A DNA stretch of 64,000 nucleotides from Mesostigma viride (GCA_009746045.1 RPFO01000027.1:1808202-1872201); one strand, 5' to 3'; counted from the stretch's first letter, positions 1 through 10,940 are shown. The notes: a model not told the origin generated them from the letters alone. Numbers and translations are program-made.

Positions 1-1917
1 GGCGGAGTTCAGATCTTTTGCGTCTGAGCCCCAAATTCGGTCAGACCACTTGCATTCGATGCGCCTTTCTAAGACGCACTTGCCAGTATAAACGGTTACG
101 GCTGCCACGCAGTATAGACAAAGTTACGCACGTGACCAGCTATGACGACTACCAAAGCAAAACGAGGGCTGGAAAAGGAGCTGGCACAGCTTCCCAGCGC
201 CCAGCCCAACCCTCTCGCCCTCGCCATTGTTCAGCCGCCAGGCTTACCCGCCAAACCCTCGCCAAGCGCCTCGCCTGAGCCCAAGAAACCATGCCACGAT
301 CGCCACAAATGGAGCAAATTCTTGCCCGGCGACGGAATGTTCTCCCTCCTCGAGTGGCAGCAGCTGTCGCCGCAGGAAGTCGTCGAAGTTCTCCAGTTCC
401 TCACACAGGAGCGGAAGCTCTTTGTGACCTGGAGAAGGGGGGCGGCTATCGACTACCGCGACACGTCCTGGCTCTACACCTGTGCCGAATCCCGCCAACG
501 CGAGTCTATCTTGACCAGCTACTACCAGCGCAGCTTCGGCGACATCCACAGAGAACTTTGGAACGCACTCAACGCCCCAGCCCCCGCACAGCCGGCAGCC
601 CCATCGGCTTCCTCCCTCTGCAAGGATGACATCCGCGCAGTGCTGGAGGAGCACGTGACCTGGCCGCTGGCCGAGAAGATGACCTCGCTGAACACCACGC
701 TCAACACGGTCGAGGCCCGGGTCTCCAACGTGGAAACCAAGGTCGTCCACAAGCTACAACCACAGTTCACGGCGCTACACACCGCGGCGCAGGCTTCGGA
801 AACGCATGCTGCACTTGTCTCTCGCCTTAACCAGGTGGAAGGCAAGTGCGGCGTGCTCATGAAGAAGCTTGAGGCCATCACCGCCCACACCGAGGCCCTG
901 GCCACACAGGTCCCAAAGCTAGCGGAGCAGACGGCCACCATTGCCTCCCAGCCACCCCGGCAGGATGCTGGTGACCTCCCGCTCTCCTACGCGGACCTGC
1001 TGCGGACAGCGACCGCCTCCACCACCGACGCCATCGCCACGAAGCTCCAGGAGCTGGAGGACCACCGCCAGGCCCAGCAACGGGAGGTCACCGATCGCGC
1101 TCGCCGCGAGTGCCGAGTGGTGCTACGTCGCTTCCCCCAGAAGCCAGGTGAGACGTCAACCTCCCTTGCTGACGAGATCAAGAACCAGCTTCTTACCCTC
1201 ATGGGCCTGGTAGGTGAGGTAGAACTGCGTGGGTGCCACCGCCTTCCCCACTCACGGGACAAGGCGGCCACCCCACCAGTCCTGCTCACCTTCCTCTCCC
1301 CTGAGGATAAGCAGCGGTTCCTCTCTCGTCGCAAGCGGTTGCACGACCTCACCTGGACGCTGGATGACGACCTAACCCCCGCTCAGCAACAGCAGCGACG
1401 CGACCTGTGGCCGGAATACCTCCGCCACAAGCAGGACCCCCAGAGGGGCGGGGACCTGATGATCAACCACAAGATGTGGACGCCCCCAGCGGGCTAGAAT
1501 AGCAATAGCCCTAGCTTGTAACCATTGGAGTCACTGTCGCTAAGGCAGCCATGCCTAGAATGTTTGCCTAGCTGTGCCAACAAACCTAGTCACGTGCCGC
1601 CAACGCACGGTACACAACCAGCCATAGCCTTAGCCTAGTTCTAGTACAGCCATGCTACGCCCTGGCTATGTTCAGATTACTTGCCCACGCTCCTTGCTAT
1701 GACATGCTCACATGGGTCTTATTGCACCCACAGTTTGCCGGATCGTTAGCCTGTCCTTTTAGCTAGCCGCGCCCGATTGCAGCTGTGGCATGCCTTTGGC
1801 ATGAAGGAGACTGGGGGTCTCTGCCCTTTCTCCTGTAGTGCACACACAGGGATTAAAAGCACTTCGGTGCTCCGTGACTCCCCAACGGGAGCACGAGTTT
1901 AATTAATTAATTAATAT
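1..1917 (+). mobile_element. ORF1-only LINE (half-LINE), 3' part complete
   Basis: The unit holds one ORF (142-1497) of L1/Tx1-type ORF1 character, a roughly 400-bp 3' untranslated region without ORFs, a hairpin (GTGCTCC at 1867-1873 pairing with GGAGCAC at 1888-1894) and a TTAA-repeat tail at about 1899-1915. No endonuclease or reverse transcriptase follows ORF1, so the copy resembles the half-LINE type (HAL1 in mammals), which depends on another element's ORF2. The 5' end may lie at or before the left edge, and I found no target duplication. An internal deletion of ORF2 in an ordinary LINE is the alternative. Confidence 0.6.
142..1497 (+). CDS. LINE ORF1 protein (RNA-binding chaperone type)
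   Basis: This 451-residue ORF starts at the ATG at 142, the first ATG of the long open frame. Residues about 1-60 are rich in Pro, Ala and Lys. Residues about 160-320 are alpha-helical and heptad-like (TSLNTTLNTVEARVSNVETK), consistent with a trimerising coiled coil. A SYADLL motif follows. Residues about 325-400 read like the RRM of L1 ORF1p (CRVVLRRFPQKPGE ... VELRGCHRLP ... PVLLTFLSPEDKQRFLSRRK), and the end (WTLDDDLTPAQQQQRRDLWP) like its C-terminal domain. Family members coat LINE RNA and act as nucleic-acid chaperones. No CCHC knuckle is visible. The frame is intact. Identification rests on motif pattern only. Confidence 0.72.
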   Translation: MTTTKAKRGLEKELAQLPSAQPNPLALAIVQPPGLPAKPSPSASPEPKKPCHDRHKWSKFLPGDGMFSLLEWQQLSPQEVVEVLQFLTQERKLFVTWRRGAAIDYRDTSWLYTCAESRQRESILTSYYQRSFGDIHRELWNALNAPAPAQPAAPSASSLCKDDIRAVLEEHVTWPLAEKMTSLNTTLNTVEARVSNVETKVVHKLQPQFTALHTAAQASETHAALVSRLNQVEGKCGVLMKKLEAITAHTEALATQVPKLAEQTATIASQPPRQDAGDLPLSYADLLRTATASTTDAIATKLQELEDHRQAQQREVTDRARRECRVVLRRFPQKPGETSTSLADEIKNQLLTLMGLVGEVELRGCHRLPHSRDKAATPPVLLTFLSPEDKQRFLSRRKRLHDLTWTLDDDLTPAQQQQRRDLWPEYLRHKQDPQRGGDLMINHKMWTPPAG

Positions 1918-4093
1918 GCTCCCGACCCGTTGCCGACCGAAAGCAAATGGTAAGAAACTACCTGGACGGTAATGATGTAATGGAAAGACGTAAGAAGCTT
2001 TCCCGAACCGACGGAAGGACGACGAAGCGCAGCGTGTAAGGCAGAGGCAGTTGCGTGTTGCTGAAAATGACGTGACCAAAACGGTTGCCGATCATGAAAA
2101 ACCGGACCTCCATCCCGTTGCTGACGGAAACACAGTGTAGAGACGCGGCCTGGCTTGGAAGCAGGACAGTCGATGGAAAAACGTTAGACGAACTTCCCAA
2201 CCGAAGTACTTACAAAAAAATGCAGCGGTAGAGACTGCAGCCTGCCTGCAGTGCAGGAACGCCAACCAGAAGCGAAGGGTTCCTGCGAAATAGAAGGAGA
2301 CAGGCCGGAATACAGAGGGTAAAGTATTCCTTGGATGACGTTACGACTCGAAGTGGGTAAATGGAAGTGGCCGACTGAAAAGTCGCTGGCATTTCTTCCC
2401 CGGATGGAAACGTTGGGTAAGCAAATCAACCCGTTAGCAATAAAATGGGAAGAGCGCCCAGACGAAACAACCGCAGCTTACCCAAGCGAATTGAACTCTT
2501 TCTTGACAGTCGTCCATGCCAACGTCGGCCAGCCCGGGCCAGGTAGCTGCTGCGGCCATGCCGCACCAGAATCGGTTTTCTCTGAATATAGTTTAATTAA
2601 CGCATGCGGGAAAGATAAGGCCGCCATGCCTTGGCCTGGATGTGGAAGGCTGTCTGCGACATGGGCTGACTAATTCGATCTGTACAAGGGTTTCCTGCTC
2701 GCCCGAATTTTCCTTGGATGACCTGGTTTTTTATAAGGGTCGGTGGCTATTAATTAGTGGTCCGAGAAAATTAATTGTAGCTTTTATACGACTTGCTTGC
2801 AAAGATTCGTGTTTGGTTGCACCAGCTGAGGTTAGGTGGGGACCTGTAGGGTCTGCTGGTTGCTTAACGAATCTTTGGCTGATTTGGGTTCTTTAGTGAG
2901 TCGTGATTAATTATTGTATAGTGGATTCGGACCGGCCCAAGGGGTCGATGGGCGAGTTTTATGTTGTCAGTCTTGGGAACCTTGTACAACTACCTGTACG
3001 GTTAACGCACTAGCCTGGGGGTGCGTGGCCACGTTGTTTGTAGTGGCGTTTTCAGCACTGTTCAGGCCGGCGTGTGACGCATGCCGGCGTTAATTAATTT
3101 AGGATGATGTCAGCTTGTGTGTCGGCGGGCCATGCCTTAAGCAAGCTAGGCAGGCAATGATCCGCAATTGTTTCTTCCCCCTCCCTCCCACCCTGGAGGC
3201 TTCTTGCTTCCGCGTGCGGATTGAGAAACCTTAAGGCCACTGTTAACTGCTGCATTTGTGGCAGGGCTCCACTTATTGTATTCAATCAAATGCTGGTCTT
3301 CTTGGGAGCTGAGTGATCTTAATTTGAATTTTGTGCCCGGCAACGTTCCTAAATTAATGCAGGAATGGCTGGGCCGACGGCCGACGCGTGGCCCGTGGCC
3401 CGTGGCCCGTGGCCCATGGCCCGTCGCCCGTGTTTTTACGTGCCTGCGCCTGGCCTGCCTTAACGTTGTTACGCCCGAGCGCCGCGCCCAGCCTTTGTCA
3501 TGCCAGCCTTTGTCATGCCAGCCGTTCCTTGTAACGGGCACCTGATCTGGCGCCCTAGTAGGCGCCACTAGGCTGCGCTGTCCGTTCTGTTCGTTCCTCG
3601 TAACGTCGTTGCCGGCTCATGCCGCCGCGTATGCATACGGCATTCGTATTAATCGGCCCACACCGTCCCGTTCGTTCCTTCCATTCGTATTTATCGACGC
3701 GCACCGCACCCTAGCGTCACGCGTCACGCGTCACCGGGTGCTCCCAACACCGGGTGTGATTTCCAAAAACCCCTGAGGGGGGGATGCGCATCCCCTCCTC
3801 GTCCTTTGCTTGTCATGTTTGTGAAAACTCCATGCCCCTGGTCCCAGTAATTGTTCTACTGTACTGTACTGTAGCGAGCCTTTAAGCAATGCCTGGGCAA
3901 TGTCACCCATGCTACAATGTAGCCTGCCACCCATTGTGACTTGTGAGCCGTGAGGTGAAGATCGCGTATTTCCGTATCTAACGGCCTATACTTCCCTACG
4001 GCCTACAAGAAATGACGCCCTTTCCCGCGTAGACCGGATCGAGTTCCCGCGTTGCCTAGAATGGCCAGAGCCCTCAACCCAGAAACACCACAG
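1918..4093. other. Non-coding stretch, no gene recognised
   Basis: Only short ORFs without family resemblance are present. Short variants of a CCGACCGAAA/CCGACGG motif recur at 1920-2410, and TTAATTAA motifs recur at 2590-3100. A GGCCCGT heptamer array lies at about 3388-3432, a doubled CTTTGTCATGCCAGC at about 3493-3522, and a CTGTA pentamer run at about 3850-3875. I see no RNA gene or clear transposon ends. Confidence 0.5.
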
Positions 4094-4099
4094 TAAGTA

Positions 4100-4890
4100 C
4101 AGGAGGGGTGACATTGAGCCAAGCTAAATAGGGGCCGGATCCTGCAGCCGCCGGTCCAGAATGTCTGGCCCCTATTTCCATACTAGGGGCCCGTGCAGCT
4201 ACCGGCACCAATTCTAGCTAGCCCCCATCTTTTCGGCCCCTATAGGGGAGATTCCAGGGGCCGAATTTTTATGCAGCCGCCATGCAGCCCTAGATTTCGG
4301 GCCCCCATATTGTACAGCAGGCGCGGCATGCCGCATCATGCCACGTGGCGTCCCATCTTGCCATGCCCCGGATGCCAGCTATGTACGGGCCTACGGATGC
4401 CTACACAAAAAACTGTGTCGGCATCCGTCCTCACGCCGCGCCGCGCTATACTGTCATGCAGTCTGCAGATGTCTTGCCCAGTTCAGTTCAGTTCAGTTCA
4501 GTTTAGTTGGAATCCCACGCCGGTCATATCCAACAGAGATAGTTTAGCGACGTAAGTAGATCGGATGGTACTAGGGTACTGTGATATGTCTTGCCCAGTA
4601 ATTGCCTGTCGCCGGAGAGGCATGCCGGCATCAAGCCACGTGCCGCCTCATCTTGCCACGTGGCGCCTCATCTTGCCACGTGGTGCCGCATCTTGCCACG
4701 TGGTGCCGCAGCTCGGCCACGTAGCGCTGCGCTATTGGGGGCCAGTAATACGGGGCCACCGCCGCCGACCCTCGTTTTACTCGCCAGCCCCTATTTCAAT
4801 TCAGGGGCCGGCGCTTACCGCAGCAGTCAGGCCCTGGGACGGGCCCCTAGTATCCAGGAAATTTTGCCTGGAGATACATCACCCCTCCTG
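4100..4890. mobile_element. Short non-autonomous TIR DNA transposon (791 bp)
   Basis: The left end reads CAGGAGGGGTGAC and the right end is the inverted match TCACCCCTCCTG, a 12-bp terminal inverted repeat. Both ends are flanked by TAAGTA (4094-4099 and 4891-4896), a 6-bp target duplication. The interior has no transposase-like ORF. It contains GGGGCC-rich segments, a TTCAG run (about 4480-4503) and the CACGTG tandem repeat listed separately. The superfamily is not assigned: 6 bp fits few families and could be part of a longer decayed duplication. Confidence 0.55.
4629..4731. repeat. 20-bp tandem repeat, each unit with a CACGT(G) core
   Basis: About five units of roughly 20 bp (CATCTTGCCACGTGGYGCC-like) lie head to tail, and each of the first four carries CACGTG, the plant G-box palindrome. 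The array sits inside the 4100-4890 TIR element. A diverged unit is also present near 4331-4360. G-boxes bind bZIP/bHLH factors in plants and algae; a regulatory role here is inference. Confidence 0.6.
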
Positions 4891-4902
4891 TAAGTACAGG
4901 CA

Positions 4903-4960
4903 TTCACGCCTTAAGTTGGGTTCGAGGGTTTCTTGGGGTCAACCCAACTTAAGGCGTGAA
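4903..4960. repeat. Inverted repeat with CCTTAAG core
   Basis: Perfect 20-bp arms (TTCACGCCTTAAGTTGGGTT and its complement) enclose an 18-nt loop. The same arm sequence forms a second, more complex cluster at 6171-6291, so this is a dispersed family rather than chance. Confidence 0.75.
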
Positions 4961-5176
4961 CCCAACGTTAAGTTACCATAACTTGCGACCCCCAGCCCTG
5001 CTGAAGGACTTCAGGGTGTCTTTTGATAGCTCTCGTCAAGGCCGATCGAACTGCACTAAAGAATTCACGATCAAGGTCGTATTTCGGGTCGTAACTTGGA
5101 TGCAAGTCCTCAAACCGGCTGTGGGCAGGTGAAGCACCCCACCGTGCTAGCCAAAACTTCGTGTGCTGCATAGGGC

Positions 5177-5641
5177 ATGCACGTTCTATGCGTGGTAATC
5201 GTGGCTATTTACCCTCTAGCCTCATCTTCCCTAGCATCGACGCAAACAGTAATCCCGTCCATGGCCAGTGTCAGTACCAGGACTGGTCTAATAACGGTGA
5301 ACGGTTTGCACGTGAATGCCAACAACGTTGCTGATCCCGGCGAAATATGTCGCCATGTCAGAGAGCGCAGCAACCCTTACGACAAGAAGGCCATAGCCGG
5401 CGTTCAAAAGGCTGACCACAGCCATATTGGCCGGGTGGCCAAATGGCAGGCCGAGCGCTGCCTTGAACCCGTTCATAGACAATGCATGGCATCATGAAAG
5501 TTGCACTAGAGGTTGTCGCTACGTACAGAGGACCATGAGGGCTATCGGTACCAAATGTTCAGATTTACTTTCATCATAAAAGAAGAAAAGGAGGCGCATG
5601 TGCGCCTTGCCTTAAGTCGGGCACAAATTGAACTGCTGTAG
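5177..5641 (+). pseudogene. HIRAN-domain protein fragment (Rad5/HLTF type), broken
   Basis: The HIRAN domain of HLTF and Rad5 binds the 3' end of single-stranded DNA at stalled forks. The first ORF (5177-5497, 106 aa) contains the hallmark VRERSNPYDKKAI followed by HIGRVAKWQAERCLEPV, matching the family pattern R-(D/E)-P-x-NPYD-x-NAI ... xGxLxxxxAxxLxxxxD. The rest of the domain is visible downstream in other frames: KVALEVVATYRGP (about 5490-5533) and then EGYRYQMFRFTFIIKEEKEA to a stop at 5641, which parallels the MPLxLTFWGxEExxKxV strand of HLTF. Two frame changes therefore separate three pieces. The first 22 residues look hydrophobic and may not belong to the original start. No helicase motifs follow. 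It is a host gene fragment or a stand-alone HIRAN gene that has decayed. Confidence 0.65.
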
Positions 5642-6170
5642 TGGTAGAGCCGACAGGCATGGCGGTACCCCTTCGGTTGTGCTCAACCGAAACATGTAAT
5701 CCGTAGGGTATGCTCATTCGTTGCCCCTATAGTTCGTAAGGCAACGGATGCCTTAGACCTGCCCTTTTCCAGGAGTTGGATGATGTCATAGCGTTGCTGG
5801 TTTGACAGCTTGCCCTAGCCACCTGCCTTCTCGCCTGTGGTGTCTCCTTTCTGCTTTTTGCCGGACGCTGCCCCGCTGCCCGAAAACAGTGCGTTCCATT
5901 TGGCCTTTTCAGTTTTGTCGGCCATTGTGTCGCATTCATGATGGGTTCTAATGTGACGAACGCGTTTGAACAGCAAGCCGTTTGCCCATGTATTTAGTAC
6001 AATGATGACTGATTTCAGCGCCCATGAACTGACCAAGATCTGCAGTGAAATTTATAGATGCTTAGTGTTGGATGGCGCGCAAACCCTGTCGGGCCACCGG
6101 CGCGGGAAAAAACTCAAAACCCTCAAGTCGCGGCAGTCAAAAATCAGTGCCACACCGCGCTAGAAGCCCC
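5642..6170. other. Intergenic, nothing recognised
   Basis: Short ORFs on both strands show no family resemblance, and no repeat structure or RNA gene is visible. Confidence 0.4.
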
Positions 6171-6291
6171 TTCACGCCTTAAGTTGGGTTTTTACCAGTA
6201 CAGCCATCAGCCTTAAGTTGGGTTCGCCATGCAGCCAACTGCGACCCAACTTAAGGCGTGAACCCAACTTAAGCCAACCCAACTTAAGGGG
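6171..6291. repeat. Cluster of inverted CCTTAAGTTGGG repeats
   Basis: Five copies of the CTTAAGTTGGGTT motif occur in about 120 bp, two forward (6171-6190 and about 6207-6222) and three reversed (6243-6262, about 6261-6275, about 6276-6291). They share the arms of the inverted repeat at 4903-4960. Confidence 0.7.
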
Positions 6292-6496
6292 ACTCGGCGC
6301 GGCGAATATTTTCCGCGCCAAAAAAATTCCGCGGTACCCTCCGTACCGTGAAAAGTGGGTGCACGGTGCGCGCACCCCTTGCGGAAGTGGCCATGGCGAC
6401 TCCTTTTAGACGAAACGTGACAAATCTGGCTCGCGGAAAGCAGAAAAAATGCTCGATTCTTGGAGAAAATTAGTTACTGATTCTAATTTATGGTGG

Positions 6497-7153
6497 CACT
6501 AGGAACTCAGATCTGAGATTTTTCTCAGTTTTTCTCAGTTTTCTCAGGAAGGCTGCCTGAGATTTCCTGAGATTTCCTGAGATGTCCTGAGATTTCCTGA
6601 GATTTCCTGAGATCAACTGAGAAAAATCTCAGTTTTCTCAGGAAAACTGAGAAAATCACCTGAGAAAACTGAGAAAACTGAGAAAACTGAGAAAAAACTG
6701 AGATCAGCCTGAGAAAGTCGCCTGGCCTGAGATTTTTTTTTCTCAGGAACGAAATTTCTCAGGCGCCCGGTTTTTTCTCAGGTTGCTGCCTGAGAAAATC
6801 TGAGACTGAGAAAATCTGGGAAACTTAAGGCCTGAGAAAAACTGAGAAACCTCATGCACACAGAGAAATCGCATTCATACCACGCAACCAGAAATCGCTG
6901 ATTACAAATTATAATAATTTCTTGTGCAGTTGGAGTACAGCTCTTCAAGTTTAATAAGAACATCAATTTCAGTCACTAGACGAGTTGCTACAATCTGCTT
7001 CAGCGTAGCTCACTTTTCCATACGCCCTTGCACTTCTCCTCATTGGTGCAAGGTCGCCCCGGCTAGGTTCAGCCACATTCTCGTGCTGCCTACCCCCTCT
7101 CCCCCTCTGCCCACGATTCCCCCGCGTAGGTTCAGCCGCATACTCGTGGCCAT
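6497..7153 (-). mobile_element. Old CACTA/EnSpm relic, terminal part
   Basis: The outer end is CACTAGGAACTCAG at 6497, the same 14 bases that start the complete CACTA element at 48953. It is followed by a subterminal array (about 6505-6830) of TGAGA/TCTCA-based units in both orientations, a different repeat family from that of the 48953 element. At 6969-7153, minus strand, coding sequence ends in RRSARAYGKVSYAEA...SSSD, resembling the Tnp2 C-terminus of the complete element (RTSARARTVRDY...SSNEGNDSD). The Gypsy-like element at 7154-18006 is inserted here and the relic resumes at 18007. Confidence 0.65.
6505..6830. repeat. Subterminal TCTCAG/CTGAGA array of the CACTA relic
   Basis: Dozens of copies of CTGAGA-type units occur, in blocks such as CCTGAGATTTC repeated head to tail, then AACTGAGAAA runs, with orientation switches that make the block self-complementary. 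In CACTA elements subterminal repeats of 10-20 bp are binding sites for the TnpA-type protein. That role here is inferred from position next to the CACTA end. Confidence 0.65.
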
Positions 7154-7815
7154 TGTTACGTGCCAACCCAGGTCCCTAGCCTGAGTGACGTAGCGAAAGA
7201 TCCTCCATGCCGGAATTAGGAATAATCAAGGTGGCCTAATGCAGATTGCGCTTCACGACTGGGGTCGTGAGATATCTGGCACCGCGACTTGATGCCAAGC
7301 TAATTAATACACACTTATAATGGCTAGCAATACCAATTACAAATGGATAGTTGCCCCAGGTTTAATATGAAGGCGTCATCGCACTTAACATTCATCAAAC
7401 CAAGAGGACGAGACTCTCGTCCTCGGACCAATTTCACCTAGGTCTGCCACTAAGCTGGCAAAGGGCGCCGACATGGCGCCGACCTTCCCAAGCATGCAGT
7501 CCACACAAGATCTCGGGTCGACATCGACCCTCGCCTACAGAATCCACGCATGAGTACAATATCTCAACCAGCTATAAAGTACGCAGCGCGGCGCGACTGC
7601 ACCGGCCCCTAGAGGATCGCATACAACAACCTAGGCCCAAAATAACTGGCCCGAATCACACAAACTATCATATTTCCATACAAAAGTCCTGACTAAGGGA
7701 CGATTCCCAAATTAAGTCCCGAAATAAGTCCCAAAGTCCTACGGACTATGACAACAAGCCAAAGTACATAATTTATTCCATTGTTGCGTCCGTGCTAAAG
7801 GGCCGGCACGCAACA
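7154..7815 (-). repeat. 3' LTR of the gag-protease element
   Basis: TG...CA ended repeat with short inverted ends (TGTTACGTGCC/GGCACGCAACA), nearly identical to 17339-18006. The GCCAT duplication precedes it at 7149-7153. Confidence 0.9.
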
Positions 7816-10522
7816 CTCCTCCCCCCCCACGGGGGTCGGTAGTCCCTACCGTACAAGAGTGGGAAAAGAAACAAGTATGCTACACTACTATAAGAGTACC
7901 ATGTCCCAACCCCGGTTCACCCGCGGGTTAGTAATACCAGTTCCTCTAGAGGTTGATACACAGGACCAACCCTGACGTAGTAGCATGAAACAGGATCATT
8001 CCGCTATCTGTCATAAAACTCTCACAACCATTTCAGCGACCGCCATTGTTGGCGCGCCGATCCACTGGAGCCACCTTAGGGGGCGCCACCGCGTGCCCTA
8101 TCCCATCCACATAATAATGCACAGTCCATGTAATCCCGCTCAACCAGTCCTGAGGTCCTGAGCAGCCTCAAACTTCATGAAATGTTGACCATAGGGGTAC
8201 TATGTCCCAGCCCTTGTGCACCAACGGGCCAGTGAAACCAGGTCCCCCCAGACTTGCCACGCAAGAAGGGCAACTCTTTATATAGCCAATCGCCGGGATT
8301 GTCAGCAGGAGGGAATATTTTTCATGCATACAACTTGATGATCAGGCCGACGAGGTGGCCAGTCATGTATCCCGTCCAGCCGAAACCCAGCCTTGCAGCG
8401 CGACTGATGCGCGTAATCACATGACGATTAAGAAGTACTACTAGTAGCGTAGACGACGGTGAGGCACAGCATGCAGTGCAGGCCCCATGCTCAGAAGCGA
8501 GGGCGTGCACCAGAAGAAACTGATCCATTGCCTCACTACCGACAGTTGTACGCTTCCTCTCAAATACAGGCGCGCCGTGAGCCAACCGACCATGCAACGT
8601 GGCCGTCCCTGGCCGCCGCTGGAGTAGCTGTATAGAGGGGGAAGCCCTAGCGTGGCCGCTAGAGTGCGCCTCCCTTGCACCTGCAAACGCATGCAGGTGC
8701 CCGCAAGGCTCTAGTGTGTCCACTAGAGTGCGCCCCGCCGTCTCTATCCAGCGCGGGAAAAAGTCAAAGTCGATCAAAACCGGAAACTTGTATAATATGG
8801 CACGTGTAGTGCCCAAAACTAGCAGGGCCCCAGCGTGTCCACTGGAGTGCGCCCTGCCAACTCCTCCACGAAGCTGCAGTACTTTAGTCACAACACCACT
8901 CCGGCCGACGTGCATAGACCGGAGCAGTCGCCGGTCCCCACATTCCTTACTGCCAATGTGCCTGAACTCCACCGCAAGCGGGGGAAAACTCCCCAGCTCG
9001 CAGTCACACCCTCCGTGACACTTGAACAACAAGAGCACGGTTGATGTTTGCGCAGGCCCATATGCATGTGATGCTCGAGGCCGCCGACGTGGACTGCATA
9101 GCGCCCGCAATGCCCACACTTATATAATGCAATGGGCAGGTCGGGGAGTGACACGCCTTGCAGGAACTGTCGTATCAGTAACGTTGCCCCTGCGAGACAC
9201 CGTGCTGCTCATGGAGTAGGGCCGAAGCAACCCCGCAGTCCCAAACAAGAGCTCCTCGGGCTCGATCGCGCCCAGCACACAGGTGCTCAAGCACATACAG
9301 CGATCGTGGGCCGGGGTCAATCCCGCGCACAACCGATCACCGCCTGTCCACCCCGCTTGGCTGTCTTGCCCAGGATCCCGATTCCCGCAACAGAAACACG
9401 CCCCTATGTATGCAGTCCCCCCGCGCATTGCCACATCCCCCACTCGAAGCTTGAAGGCCTCTCACCACCCCTGTACCATTGCATGGCCATGGGGTATAGT
9501 ACATTTTGAAGCCCACGCAGCCCGCCCGCCATGCACATGGAACGCCCTGCTCTGAGTCCCTCATCCATGCAACCTCGTAGGCGCGCGGACACGAGCCACT
9601 TGCAAATCACGCTCGATCGGCCTCCACCAGTGGTGCAAGGAACAACTCCCTACCGGGCTCAGCCCACAGGAGGGACGCGAACACTGCGCGATGGTAGCCA
9701 TGCACAGGGTCGCGGGCAGTGACTAGGTGCTCAGACTCCAGCAGCTCGATCCTGCCTGCCTCTCAGTCTCGGGTCGCCGTTACTACAGTCCCCGTGACTC
9801 GCCCACGACGGTCAGATCCCGCACGTCCCGTGTACCTCAGTGCTCTGCCATGGCTCAGCGCGCGTCAGCGCCGGGTCCGCTCAGAGCGGATGTACCGGCC
9901 CAATGCAGTGATACCGGGTGTTACTCGGACACCGGCAGTCTGCGGGGCGACAGCGCCACATCATGTGGCATCGGCACCATGCACGCGCACTGTCAAGAGG
10001 CGGTGAGACAATGACCGGACACTGCCACCGGCTTCTGATGCAAACACGACCGGCACCAGTGCAACCAGTGCAACCACGACCGGCTGGGTCATCCACCACT
10101 ACTGCCGGCAGTACGTGCTGTCGCCATGCAACTGCACCGTGCCCGCATATGCTTGCAGCCCCGGGGGCCCCTACTCCCGACAGTCGCGGCGGACGCGGGC
10201 GCGCACTGCATGCACGGGTACTCGAGCCCGGGAGTGCCCTGACCCAGCTAGGCGTCGACTCAATGCCGGAGTAGCCAATTGGTTGGCTACCGACAATTCA
10301 ACAAGGTGCTGTACATCTGTTTGCCGGCCGACCACGATTCAATGCAGGCTCCACCATGCCTGATCGCCCAGTCACATCGGGGTTGCAACAGCCTCCATGC
10401 ACCGTGCCGTCTCCATGCACCGTGCCGCACTAGTGAAATTAATCACGTGCGGGTGCGCGAGAAGCCATGCACGTCCCTCACGCGCCCGGAAGTCAGGGAG
10501 CCGTGACTCATAGCCGCCAGCC
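7816..10522. other. Non-coding interior of the LTR element
   Basis: Short ORFs here have no family resemblance. The longest, 265 aa on the minus strand at 8322-9119, reads as low-complexity with internally repeated ARAHSSGHA-type segments, because a TCCACTAGAGTGCGCC motif recurs near 8660, 8720 and 8840. The stretch is where pol would lie in an autonomous relative. Confidence 0.5.
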
Positions 10523-10540
10523 GGAAGGCTCCCTATATAT

Positions 10541-10567
10541 TAAAAATATAATTACTTACAGCAGAGT
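10541..10567 (-). mobile_element. LINE-1-family insertion of only 27 bp (copy A)
   Basis: The 27 bp are the extreme 3' end of the LINE family seen complete to its 3' end at 38868-40324 (TAAGTAATTATATTTTTA in sense orientation). Both sides carry the 18-bp duplication GGAAGGCTCCCTATATAT (10523-10540 and 10568-10585). This is a real target-primed insertion that aborted almost at once, and it fixes the exact 3' end of the family. Confidence 0.85.
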
Positions 10568-10940
10568 GGAAGGCTCCCTATATATAATAATACTTGGCCG
10601 CATGCCATGGGACTCCGCGTCCGTTGGTCACTCGGGACGCGACGTGCAGTCAGGCCGTAGCTTGGGGTCGCTGGCACTGGCTGCCGAATCCGGCATCCCG
10701 CGCGGAGATGCCTCGGTACGGACGCCTTAGTAGTAGAATCATCAAGCATCCGGTGAGCCCATGTCCAAAAGGCCAGGACCATGTGCACATGCGGTGCTGA
10801 GTGCCTGACGTGGTCCTCTTCGGGACGACCCGTTCAAGCCCACCGCCAACTGCAGATTATCCCATAGAGAATATATCATGGAGAAAATATATTATATAGA
10901 AAATAGAGAATATCGAAAAAATATAATATCCGCACGCTGG

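Noticed and set aside
3558-3570. CACTAGGC string as another CACTA end
   Set aside because: The match to the 15-bp terminus stops after CACTAGG and no subterminal array follows.
8322-9119. 265-aa minus-strand ORF inside the gag-protease element
   Set aside because: Low-complexity repeats, no RT, integrase or other motif, and equally long ORFs in other frames; kept only as a note in the non-coding entry.
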